Shown here piece by piece: positions 7,513 through 14,784 of a stretch of 58,175 nucleotides of DNA. Location: the NCBI GenBank assembly GCA_016930635.1, contig JAFGGI010000050.1, positions 1 to 58,175 on the forward strand, given 5' to 3'. The notes beneath the pieces were generated by a model. It did not search any database, was not told the origin of the DNA, and saw only the letters and a list, made by a program, of their open reading frames with translations. Made by a program: the position numbers and the translations under genes. How positions within the stretch are numbered: the first letter of the stretch is position 1; each line of letters begins with the position of its first letter. The DNA is from Sedimentisphaerales bacterium (GTDB lineage: Bacteria; Planctomycetota; Phycisphaerae; Sedimentisphaerales; UBA12454).

Positions 7513-8435
7513 ACACGGCCGAGAGTAAGCTTGTTGAATACTTTGCGGCCAGAGGAAAACTCAGCCCCGCAAAATTTCCTATCGGTATTGGTGACGACAT
7601 GGCCCAGGTTAAATTATCCGGAAAATCTTCGGCACTTATTACAACGGACATTCTTCTTGACGGGGTTCATTTTGACAGCAAAAAAGCGAGGCCTGAACAG
7701 ATCGGTTATAAAGCGATGTTGTGCAGTTTAAGTGACTGTGCGGCGATGGCGACGGTGCCGATTGGAGCGGTTGTTTCAGTTGCTTTGCCGCGGGATTTTG
7801 GTCCTGGAAAACTTAAAAAACTTCACAGTGGTATACTTAAAGCGGCAAAACAGTATGACTGCGATCTGATAGGCGGTGATATGGCCCGCTGGTCCGGCCG
7901 TCTTGTTGTAAATGTTGCGATGATGAGCAGACCGGGGAGAACTAAGCCGGTCCGGAGAGATACTGCTAAGGTGGATGATATTGTTTGTGTAACAGGAGCT
8001 CTTGGCGGGTCGATTATAAGAAGACATCTCGGATTTCAGCCTCGTATTAAAGAGGCTCTGCTAATTGCAAAGGCCGGTGCTAATGCGATGATAGATATAA
8101 GCGATGGGCTGAGCACAGATCTGAATCATATATGCAGGATGAGCAAGAAAGGGGCTGTGATAGAGGCTGAAAAGATTCCAATATCCAAAGATGCAAAGAA
8201 AAGCAAAAATCCTTTAGATTCGGCACTGAATGACGGAGAGGATTTTGAGCTGCTGTTTACGATACCGAAGAAAAAATTTGAGAGTCTGAAGAGGCGATGG
8301 TGTTTTAAAGTTAAACTTACTGCAGTAGGTAAAATTACGAGAGAGTCTTTGGTGAAAATAAAAAGGCCGGATGGTAAAACGGTTAAATTAATACCTGGCG
8401 GTTACGATCATCTAAGGGTAAATTCGAAATCCTAA
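7509..8435 (+). CDS. thiL: Thiamine-monophosphate kinase
   Basis: ThiL phosphorylates thiamine monophosphate to thiamine pyrophosphate with ATP. The family layout is clear: GIGDDMAQV near residue 27, the metal-binding SLSDCAAMA near 76, GGDMARWSG near 119, and DISDGLSTDL and NDGEDFELL in the C-terminal half. The length of 308 residues is normal. It overlaps argH by ATGA. The last codons and the stop come from the AT-rich phrase at 8426, so that repeat overlaps the 3' end of the gene. Confidence 0.94.
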   Translation: MNTAESKLVEYFAARGKLSPAKFPIGIGDDMAQVKLSGKSSALITTDILLDGVHFDSKKARPEQIGYKAMLCSLSDCAAMATVPIGAVVSVALPRDFGPGKLKKLHSGILKAAKQYDCDLIGGDMARWSGRLVVNVAMMSRPGRTKPVRRDTAKVDDIVCVTGALGGSIIRRHLGFQPRIKEALLIAKAGANAMIDISDGLSTDLNHICRMSKKGAVIEAEKIPISKDAKKSKNPLDSALNDGEDFELLFTIPKKKFESLKRRWCFKVKLTAVGKITRESLVKIKRPDGKTVKLIPGGYDHLRVNSKS

Positions 8436-8475
8436 TATCTAAATCCTAAACAAATTCAAAATACAAATGACCAAA
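8426..8475. repeat. AT-rich intergenic phrase, copy 2
   Basis: This is the second copy of the phrase at 2592-2640. It overlaps the thiL stop codon and shares the core TAAACAAATTCAAAAT. Confidence 0.7.
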
Positions 8476-8494
8476 ATCTAAAACAGCAAATATA

Positions 8495-8956
8495 ATGGAT
8501 ATGCAAAAAATAGAAATTATTTCGGATTCAGTCGAGAGGACTTTTGAAATCGGCAGTAAGATAGGCGAGGCTCTTTTGCCGGGGGATATTGTCTGTCTGG
8601 TCGGTCCATTGGGCAGCGGCAAGACAACCCTGGTAAAAGGTATTGCAGCGGGGGCGGGTTCACAAAAGCCGAATCTTGTCAACAGTCCGAGTTATGTTAT
8701 AATAAATGAGTATCAGGGGAGGTTTAACATATTTCATATAGATGCTTACAGGATAAACACGGAAGCTGAGTTTGAATCACTGGGATTTGAGGATATCCTG
8801 GGACCTGATTCGGTGGTTCTTATTGAATGGGCCGATAAAGTTGCTTCTAAACTTGACGGGCTTGACTATGTCCGTATAGAGATGCAGCATAAGGGGGCAA
8901 ACAGCCGGGCAATAAAGATCACAGGTCTGAAAAATATGAAAAATCTAAGCTTTTAA
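8495..8956 (+). CDS. tsaE: tRNA N6-threonylcarbamoyladenosine synthesis ATPase TsaE
   Basis: TsaE is the small ATPase that works with TsaB and TsaD in making the t6A37 base of ANN-decoding tRNAs. The P-loop is GPLGSGKTT (residues 37-45), followed by the family blocks SPSYVIINEY, HIDAYRI and LIEWADK. The protein of 153 residues is complete. The ATG at 8495 was taken; a second ATG at 8501 is also possible. It follows thiL after a 59-base gap made mostly of the AT-rich phrase. TsaB and TsaD are not in this window. Confidence 0.93.
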   Translation: MDMQKIEIISDSVERTFEIGSKIGEALLPGDIVCLVGPLGSGKTTLVKGIAAGAGSQKPNLVNSPSYVIINEYQGRFNIFHIDAYRINTEAEFESLGFEDILGPDSVVLIEWADKVASKLDGLDYVRIEMQHKGANSRAIKITGLKNMKNLSF

Positions 8957-9023
8957 CAGAAACTTACCCTAATCATATCATTTTTATTTCTTATAGTTTA
9001 ACAGGTGCGGTCTCTATGCAGTT

Positions 9024-9064
9024 GCTAAACGCGTAAGATCGAAAGTTTTATAGGGCGTTAAAGC
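9024..9064 (+). promoter_or_regulatory. Imperfect hairpin in the major pilin leader
   Basis: GCT and AACGC (9024-9032) pair with GCGTT and AAGC (9055-9064) around a small A-rich internal loop. The inner GTAAGAT/GTTTTAT can extend the stem with G-U pairs under a CGAAA loop. It lies in the 249-base gap before the pilin. The gap otherwise shows no clear sigma-70 or sigma-54 promoter. A regulatory role is inference only. Confidence 0.35.
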
Positions 9065-9205
9065 CGTGCTTTTGAGCTGAAACATCGCTGTACAAAGTTA
9101 TTTACGTTAAGTCGTTATGATAATTGGTCGATGGCGAAGACAGCAAAAGAGTGGGCGGTAAGCGAAATAAGAAGAAAGATTTTCCTTGGAACTAAGGAGA
9201 AGAAA

Positions 9206-9667
9206 ATGAAAAAAAGAAGTGGTTTTACATTAGTTGAAATCTTAATTGTCGTGGTCATTCTGGGTATCCTTGCCGCTATAGTGATTCCTCAGTTTAGTGA
9301 TGCAAGTGAGGACGCTAAATATTCTACCCTTGTCAGCGATCTGCAAACTGTTCGTTCGCAAATCCAGCTTTACAAGTTGCAGCATAAGGGAAAGTTACCA
9401 CCCGGGATGTCGGCAACACCTAATTTTATTGATGCGATGACGAAGTTTACGACTGCAAACGGTGCGCTTGCGGCAGTACAGGCTCCTGCTGACGGTGTTT
9501 TTGGTCCTTATATACAAAAAGTACCGAAGAACCAGTTTAACGAGAGCAGTGAAATATCTTCAGGCGTGGCATCTCCAGCACCCGGAGACGACAGCAGCGG
9601 CTGGTATTACAATGTCAACACGGGCGCCTTCAACGCAAATGACAGTGCAGCTCATCGTGATCTGTAA
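9206..9667 (+). CDS. Type IV major pilin / GspG-like major pseudopilin
   Basis: This is a class III signal peptide protein: a short leader, the prepilin peptidase site at G|FTLVEILIVV, then one long hydrophobic helix, with Glu at mature position 5. The rest is a soluble domain of about 120 residues with a GspG-like C-terminus (GWYYNVNTGAF). It should be cleaved by a prepilin peptidase and assemble as the main subunit of the pilus or pseudopilus. I chose the ATG at 9206 because AAGGAGA sits at 9194-9200. The frame is open further upstream, but that extension has no leader logic. It heads the pilus cluster and is followed by a terminator-like hairpin. Confidence 0.9.
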   Translation: MKKRSGFTLVEILIVVVILGILAAIVIPQFSDASEDAKYSTLVSDLQTVRSQIQLYKLQHKGKLPPGMSATPNFIDAMTKFTTANGALAAVQAPADGVFGPYIQKVPKNQFNESSEISSGVASPAPGDDSSGWYYNVNTGAFNANDSAAHRDL

Positions 9668-9715
9668 GACAAAATGACGGCGGAGCTTCGGGTTTTAACC
9701 CGGAGATAAAATATA

Positions 9716-9752
9716 GGCTGGTCGGTCTGGTGTGGGACGGCCAGCCATTTTT
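9716..9752 (+). terminator. Terminator-like hairpin between major and minor pilins
   Basis: GGCTGGTCG (9716-9724) pairs with CGGCCAGCC (9738-9746, one G-U pair) and is followed by ATTTTTAT. Because the following genes run the same way, it is probably a partial terminator that lowers their expression relative to the major pilin. Confidence 0.6.
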
Positions 9753-9776
9753 ATGTTCACAGCAATCGGGAATGAA

Positions 9777-10286
9777 ATGATAAGGCCTGCGAAGAAACAA
9801 GCTTTTATCCCGTTAGAGAAAGAGATGAACCTGAAAGCAGTACATAAATTGATAATTGAGGGACAGGTTTCTCTAACGGGGTTTACCCTCATTGAAGCTA
9901 TGATAGCGCTTGTGATTTTTTCAATAGCAGTAACGGGGTTTATTCTTCCGTTTGCCTCCAGTGCGATGATTCAGCAGCAGGGATGCGACCAGACGCTGGC
10001 GGTTAAACTTGCCTGCGACCTTTTAGAGGAAATAGTTAATACTGATTTTGATCAGATAGTAGCCGGCTATAATGGTTATTCCGAAGAGAAAGGACAGATT
10101 CGAACTGCTTCCGGTGCAGTTTTTAGTGACCCGGTCTATGCAGATTTCAGCAGAGAAGCAGTATGTGAATATGTTTATATGCCGCCGCAGGTTAATATGG
10201 GAGCGCCAAATTTCATTAGAATAACTGTCCGGGTGTATCAAAATGAACTTAAACTTGCAGAAATTTCAAGGCTCAAAAGCAGATGA
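9777..10286 (+). CDS. GspI-like minor pseudopilin with long leader containing an inverted repeat
   Basis: The protein has a prepilin site TG|FTLIEAMIALVIF, a hydrophobic helix, and a domain with KLACDLLEEIVNTDFD, which resembles GspI/PilV-type minor pilins. The leader is unusually long (about 33 residues from the ATG at 9777, chosen for GGGA five bases upstream). It contains FIPLE and SLTG, encoded by the two arms of a perfect 13-bp inverted repeat (9809-9821 and 9868-9880). An in-frame ATG at 9825 in the loop would give a normal 17-residue leader and is an alternative start. GTG at 9732 and ATG at 9753 are less likely. The stop overlaps the next start by ATGA. Confidence 0.83.
   Translation: MIRPAKKQAFIPLEKEMNLKAVHKLIIEGQVSLTGFTLIEAMIALVIFSIAVTGFILPFASSAMIQQQGCDQTLAVKLACDLLEEIVNTDFDQIVAGYNGYSEEKGQIRTASGAVFSDPVYADFSREAVCEYVYMPPQVNMGAPNFIRITVRVYQNELKLAEISRLKSR
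9809..9880 (+). repeat. Inverted repeat in pilin leader, copy A
   Basis: CCCGTTAGAGAAA (9809-9821) and TTTCTCTAACGGG (9868-9880) form a perfect 13-bp stem. CCTG/CAGG (9830-9833 and 9864-9867) extends it past an eight-base bulge that contains the in-frame ATG at 9825. The 3' arm encodes the residues just before the prepilin cleavage site. Confidence 0.9.
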
Positions 10287-10927
10287 AACTTTCGAATACT
10301 AAACATAAAGGGTTTACTATTGTTGAACTGCTTATGGCGGTATGGGTGATGAGTATAATCCTTACGGCTGTGGCGGCGATGGCTTTTGCACTTGGTTCCG
10401 CTGGAGATTTTGTAGATGAAACCGCTGAGATGCAAAGCAGGATCCGCTTTACGACGATGTATATAGTCGAGCTTGTAAGAAACTGCAAGATGATATGCAG
10501 AAATGGTGCCGGTAATGTGGTGTTTTGGCGGGCAGATGATAATGGCGACAATTTGATAAATCCCGCCGAAATAGTCAGTCTTGAAATTGATGCTTTAAGC
10601 GGCGATATAAATTTAATTACTTTTCAACCGGACTTGGCACATGCCGATGTGTCGGTGACACCTGGAATTATAAAGACAGGCATTTATAAGAGTTGGCTTA
10701 ACTCGCAGGGTATTGCGCCTACCTCTATTACTCTTATTGATAATTGCAATTATGTTTATTTTACTACTGATGTGCTGCCGCCGTTCGCGAAAAGGCTTAA
10801 TATCTTTTTCGGTGTTTCAGAGGGATGTGTTGACAGGGACTATCAGATAGTTTCCGTGTTACGCTGCAATTCTGATTATATGCTTGCTGACAACGGAGCG
10901 ACTTTTGTGGCAGATGATGATTTGTAA
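10283..10927 (+). CDS. GspJ/PilW-like minor pseudopilin
   Basis: A short leader ends in KG|FTIVELLMAVWVM, a prepilin cleavage site with Glu5, followed by a hydrophobic helix. The remaining 180 residues fit the larger GspJ/PilW-type minor pilins, with MQSRIRFTTMYIVELVRNC after the helix and a Cys pair further on. Position between the GspI-like and GspK/PilX-like genes matches the usual H-I-J-K order and supports the call. It overlaps its neighbours at both ends (ATGA with the gene before, TAATG with the gene after), which indicates tight translational coupling within one operon. Confidence 0.83.
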   Translation: MKLSNTKHKGFTIVELLMAVWVMSIILTAVAAMAFALGSAGDFVDETAEMQSRIRFTTMYIVELVRNCKMICRNGAGNVVFWRADDNGDNLINPAEIVSLEIDALSGDINLITFQPDLAHADVSVTPGIIKTGIYKSWLNSQGIAPTSITLIDNCNYVYFTTDVLPPFAKRLNIFFGVSEGCVDRDYQIVSVLRCNSDYMLADNGATFVADDDL

Positions 10928-12651
10928 TGAAATATTTTAAAAGAAAAATTTGCAGAAAAGGAATGGCTTTAATCGTTATTCTGATGTTCGTGGCAGTGGT
11001 AATGGTCGTCGGTCTTCGTTTTATCGTACGCGGCGATACAGAGCTTGCCTGCGGACAGAATATGGAGATGAAAGCCAATATGGATTACATGGCCGAATCC
11101 GGTCTTGAGCATGGGCGGGGACTTATTTTAAATCCTCAGGATGTATCGGCAGATTACTGGGCAGGGACCCCAGGGCAGCAGATAAAGGCCGGCTCAAATG
11201 ATTATTATGATGTAAGCGTATCCGAACTTTCAGAATGCGATTGGCAGATAACATCGACGGGATACAGACAAATTGACGGCAGCAGGGCTTCGGTAAGCAG
11301 CCTGACCGCTGAAATGAGACTTGACCCTTCTGTGGCATGCTGGTCGGAGGCAAGTGTTTTGCTGAGTCCTGCGCTGGTTATAAACGGTGATGTTTACTGC
11401 AATGGTGTTATAACTAATCAGGGTTCGATAGACGGCGATTATTTTGCGGATTCGCTGACGGGTAATGCGGCAAGCGGTTCAGCTAATGCTAAAAACAGTT
11501 TGCAGCTCGTCAAGCCGACGATTAGCCTCGGCCTGCTTACCTCACATTTTACAACGCAGACAATAGCCAGCAGCAGTCTTGATAACGCTGATCTAATCAG
11601 CCCGACGGCGCAGGTTTATTACAGAAACGGCAATCTGACAATCAACAATAATATCTCAATTAATGGCTGTCTTGCGGTGAACGGTAATCTGACAGTTGCC
11701 GGGAACTCCAATAATATAACTGCCAAAAAGGGTACTCCTGCAATTTTTGTAAACGGCGATTTTATAATACAGGAAAATGCTGAATTGAATTGCAGCGGAC
11801 TGGTGTTTGTAAACGGGGCCGTTGAATTGCCCAGTACCAGCACATATGCGAACGTAATGACAATAACAGGTTCATTTTTTACTAACGGATTTAATGCGTA
11901 TAGAAGAATTGTTGCTGACAGCAGCGGCAATGGTTATAACGGAACTCCGATCTATGGTTGTGTTTTGGTGCCGAGCAAAGACGGTCTCGGTAGCGCAATG
12001 GACCTTGACGGTGAAGATGATTACATTCAAGTTGGCGGCCTGCTTGGACAACCTGCGAGGATCACAATATGTGCATGGGTTAGCCTGCGTTCAAATGATA
12101 AACACGGTTCGGAGATAATATCCCTTGGAGATTGTGTAGGATTGAGAGTGGACCAGGATGAAAAGACCACTAACGGTTTTTATTATCGCGGAAGCTCTCG
12201 CTGGAATGTTACGACTTTAAACCGAACCTATAAAGGTCAGGGATGGCATCATATCGCTTATGTCGTTGGGAATGGTATCCAGAGAATTTACGTTGATGGT
12301 GAGGCGCTTGCTTCGACTACATACACCAGCGCCATCAGTTATTCAGGTCAGGGCTCGACTACCAATATCGGCTGCCATGGGAATGGAAGTGAAGACTTTA
12401 ACTTTGACGGCATTATGGACGAGGTGCGTGTTTATAAGACAGCATTGTCACAAAGTGATATTTTGAGTGTTATGGCCGGCGGTGAACCGGCCGCTGGCGA
12501 CCTTGTGGGCTACTGGAATATGGAGTGCGGTACAATAACGATAAACGCTGCTCCGGTAAAGGCGGCTATTTATGACTGGCCGAGCGGAGTAAAAGACAGA
12601 TGGTCACCTGCGGCAGGGGCTTTTTATAAATCGATAACACGAAATCCATAA
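10927..12651 (+). CDS. PilX/GspK-like minor pilin fused to a LamG domain
   Basis: The N-terminus (KGMALIVILMFVAVVMVVGLR) is a PilX/GspK-type membrane helix followed by YMAESGLEHGR, typical of these tip-forming minor pilins. Residues about 135-310 carry repeated NGD/NG-N motifs (SPALVINGDVYCNGV, NGNLTVAGN), suggesting a beta-rich stalk. Residues about 330-516 form a LamG/concanavalin-like domain: LGSAMDLDGEDDYI, the central WHHIAYVVGN and IYVDG, then GIMDEVRVYKTALS. The protein may place a carbohydrate- or protein-binding domain at the tip of the pilus. It starts one base inside the previous stop codon and ends the first pilin block. Confidence 0.82.
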   Translation: MKYFKRKICRKGMALIVILMFVAVVMVVGLRFIVRGDTELACGQNMEMKANMDYMAESGLEHGRGLILNPQDVSADYWAGTPGQQIKAGSNDYYDVSVSELSECDWQITSTGYRQIDGSRASVSSLTAEMRLDPSVACWSEASVLLSPALVINGDVYCNGVITNQGSIDGDYFADSLTGNAASGSANAKNSLQLVKPTISLGLLTSHFTTQTIASSSLDNADLISPTAQVYYRNGNLTINNNISINGCLAVNGNLTVAGNSNNITAKKGTPAIFVNGDFIIQENAELNCSGLVFVNGAVELPSTSTYANVMTITGSFFTNGFNAYRRIVADSSGNGYNGTPIYGCVLVPSKDGLGSAMDLDGEDDYIQVGGLLGQPARITICAWVSLRSNDKHGSEIISLGDCVGLRVDQDEKTTNGFYYRGSSRWNVTTLNRTYKGQGWHHIAYVVGNGIQRIYVDGEALASTTYTSAISYSGQGSTTNIGCHGNGSEDFNFDGIMDEVRVYKTALSQSDILSVMAGGEPAAGDLVGYWNMECGTITINAAPVKAAIYDWPSGVKDRWSPAAGAFYKSITRNP

Positions 12652-13086
12652 AAGCTTAAAAGTTAAAGCTAAAAATCCAAAACCAAAATTTAAAAATTAA
12701 AACCAGATTCTGTCTCAGACAGATTCCATAGCTTTTGGCTTTCAGTTTTAGGTTTTAATTTCTTTTGTTATCGGACATTTCTAAAAAACATTCTCAAATC
12801 ATTTCTTAGTCAGGTGTTGTAAAAAGTTTTTCCGTTAAAAAATCGTTTTGCGACCTTTGATGACTGTGCGGAATTTAACGATTTTTGGCGGTAAATAAGT
12901 GCGTCCAATGCCCAAAAAAGGCCATAGTGTAAATGATGTTTTTTTGCTGTCCGAAGGCCCGATAAGAAAAATTGAAAGTACATTCCTGCCGAAAAAAAGC
13001 GGATTTTAGGCGGTTAAGCTGAAGTTCTGACAGGTCGAAACAACATAATGAAGTATTGCAGTTTCTCTGCATTTAAAGGGTAGAAA
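12652..13086. other. 435-base intergenic region with several dyads
   Basis: No convincing gene lies here. Three dyads are visible. AAATTAAAACC (12694-12704) pairs with GGTTTTAATTT (12751-12761), enclosing TCTGTCT-C-AGACAGA (12709-12723). CCGTTAAAAAATCGTT (12832-12847) pairs imperfectly with AACGATTTTTGGCGG (12877-12891). The left part is an A-rich phrase like those elsewhere in the window. I saw no clear promoter for the next operon. Confidence 0.55.
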
Positions 13087-13662
13087 ATGAAAAGTAGCAG
13101 AAAAGAGATTTTGCGGGCATTTATCCCGTTAGAGACAAGGTATCACAGATACCTGATGGCTACCAAAGCTGGTTTGTCTCTAACGGCATTTACGCTGGTA
13201 GAACTGCTTATTGTGCTGATCATTCTCGGGATCGTAGCCGCTGCTGCTGTACCTTTGTACAGCTCAGCAGCTACATCGCAATTAAAAACGGCAGCGAATA
13301 TGATCGCATCTGATATTGAATATGCAAAAAGCATGGCGGTAAGCACAGGCAGAAGTTATTCAGTTGTTTTTGATCCTGCTGCTGAGAGTTACAGGATAAA
13401 TGATTTTGCAGGGACAACAGTATCTCATCCTGTACACATAGGCGCCAATTACGTTGTGGATTTTGCAGGAGATTTCAGATTGGATAAGGTTGATATTATA
13501 AACACAACCTTGAATATGAATACGATTGGGTTTGATAGTCTTGGGGCACCTTTCAGCGGAGCAGGTGTCAGTTTGAATAATGCTTTAATCAGATTGGGTG
13601 CCGAGAATGAAACTATGACTGTCAGAATTGAACCTGTAACAGGATATGTAAAAATTGAGTAG
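13087..13662 (+). CDS. GspH/FimT-like minor pseudopilin with long leader containing an inverted repeat
   Basis: This prepilin has the site SLTA|FTLVELLIVLIILG. The residue before the cut is Ala where Gly is usual. After the helix, DIEYAKSMAVSTGRSYSVVF is the typical GspH/FimT stretch, followed by a beta domain. The leader from the ATG at 13087 is about 35 residues and again contains FIPLE and SLT, encoded by arms of a perfect 13-bp inverted repeat (13126-13138 and 13174-13186). An in-frame ATG at 13156 in the loop would give an 11-residue leader. The ATG at 13087 has only a weak GGG upstream. It is followed by pilM after nine bases. Confidence 0.85.
   Translation: MKSSRKEILRAFIPLETRYHRYLMATKAGLSLTAFTLVELLIVLIILGIVAAAAVPLYSSAATSQLKTAANMIASDIEYAKSMAVSTGRSYSVVFDPAAESYRINDFAGTTVSHPVHIGANYVVDFAGDFRLDKVDIINTTLNMNTIGFDSLGAPFSGAGVSLNNALIRLGAENETMTVRIEPVTGYVKIE
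13126..13186 (+). repeat. Inverted repeat in pilin leader, copy B
   Basis: CCGTTAGAGACAA (13126-13138) and TTGTCTCTAACGG (13174-13186) are perfectly complementary. Inside lie GGTATC-ACA-GATACC (13139-13153) and a weaker ACCA/TGGT pair, giving a branched fold. The region 13120-13135 shares 16 identical bases with 9804-9819. Confidence 0.9.
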
Positions 13663-13671
13663 TAGATTAAT

Positions 13672-14784
13672 ATGCTTGAATTTCTAAAGACAAAGATAAG
13701 TCCGATCGGATTGGACATTGGCTGCAACTCGGTGAAGATGCTGCAGCTTGAAAGAAAAGGCGGCAGGATAACTGTGGCCGGGGCGGATGAAATACAGCTT
13801 TCCTCTGAGATTTTTGATGACCCGCAGGCAGGCAGAGAGGCAGTAATAAATGCGATAACAAGAATGCTTGCTAAAGAGTATTTTCAGAACAATGAAGTTA
13901 TTACCTGTCTGCCCAGTTCAAAGCTGATCATAAGGAGCCTTAGGCTGGACACTTTCGATGAGGTTGAAGTGGAAAAGACCATTAAGTCCGGCGTGTTGGA
14001 ACGTTTCGGCCTTGATATGGAAACTCATGAGATCAGATATATTTCTGCCGGCGATGTGCGGCAGAGCAGCGGAGTTAAGAATGAAATCATACTTTTTGCT
14101 ATCGATAAAGAATCACTGAAAGATCATATCAAGATGCTGGAAGAGACAGGCCTGGTTCCGGTTGCAATCGATACGGTTCCTTTTGCCTTGTTCAGATCTC
14201 TGCACAGGTCTCTTCGCAGGTTTGATGACCAGGATAAAGTGAATGTTTTTGTTGACATCGGTTCCAGTCATACAACAGTGATAATCAGCAGGGCAGGCGA
14301 GATAATTTTTGCAAAGCAGATAAACATTGCAGGGTCGCAGATCAATCAGCGGATCGCATCGAGACTCGGTATCGGTTTTGATGAGGCTGTTCATTTAAGA
14401 AGCAAGCTTAGAAATAAAACTGATGCGGTTGAAATGGAATCGGGAATGGTTCAGATAGTAATTGACAGTATGTATTCGGTTATTGACGAACTGGCCAAAG
14501 AGATATCGCTTTGTTTTAGATATTATGCTGTAACATTTCGCGGTCAGCAGCCTGAGCGGATTATGTTTGCCGGCGGGGAAGCTTATGAACAAACACTTGT
14601 AAATGCCCTTGAACAGAATCTGGGCATTGAGGTGGAAGTGACTGAGCCTTTGAGGGATTTCGACCTTTCAGGAATTGACAGTATGACAGACAGGAAAACC
14701 ACGCTTTGTGAATGGGCTGTAGCATCCGGGCTTTGCCTGAAGGGTATGGATTCAGTTCGGGGAGGTCTTTATGAAAGAAATTGA
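13672..14784 (+). CDS. pilM: Type IV pilus assembly protein PilM
   Basis: PilM is the cytoplasmic actin-like ATPase of the pilus alignment complex, where it binds the N-terminus of PilN. The 370 residues show the actin-fold blocks: IGLDIGCNSVKMLQL at the start, VFVDIGSSHTTVIISR near residue 190 (phosphate-binding), and RIMFAGGEAYEQ near 300. It overlaps pilN by 14 bases. Together with pilN and pilO downstream this is the standard pilMNO order. Its presence favours a pilus-type alignment complex over the GspL/GspM pair of classical type II secretion. Confidence 0.92.
   Translation: MLEFLKTKISPIGLDIGCNSVKMLQLERKGGRITVAGADEIQLSSEIFDDPQAGREAVINAITRMLAKEYFQNNEVITCLPSSKLIIRSLRLDTFDEVEVEKTIKSGVLERFGLDMETHEIRYISAGDVRQSSGVKNEIILFAIDKESLKDHIKMLEETGLVPVAIDTVPFALFRSLHRSLRRFDDQDKVNVFVDIGSSHTTVIISRAGEIIFAKQINIAGSQINQRIASRLGIGFDEAVHLRSKLRNKTDAVEMESGMVQIVIDSMYSVIDELAKEISLCFRYYAVTFRGQQPERIMFAGGEAYEQTLVNALEQNLGIEVEVTEPLRDFDLSGIDSMTDRKTTLCEWAVASGLCLKGMDSVRGGLYERN

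Noticed and set aside
9001-9027. Sigma-54 promoter before the pilin
   Set aside because: GG and GC pairs occur but never with the required ten-base spacing between them.
9003-9070. c-di-GMP (GEMM) riboswitch before the major pilin
   Set aside because: Only fragments of the consensus are present and the second helix and its tetraloop receptor cannot be built. It is reported only as an unassigned hairpin.
13126-13186. Integron attC site (GTTAGAG ... CTCTAAC)
   Set aside because: attC sites run RYYYAAC to GTTRRRY from 5' to 3'. Here the order is the opposite on both strands, there is no integrase, and the repeat lies inside a coding leader.
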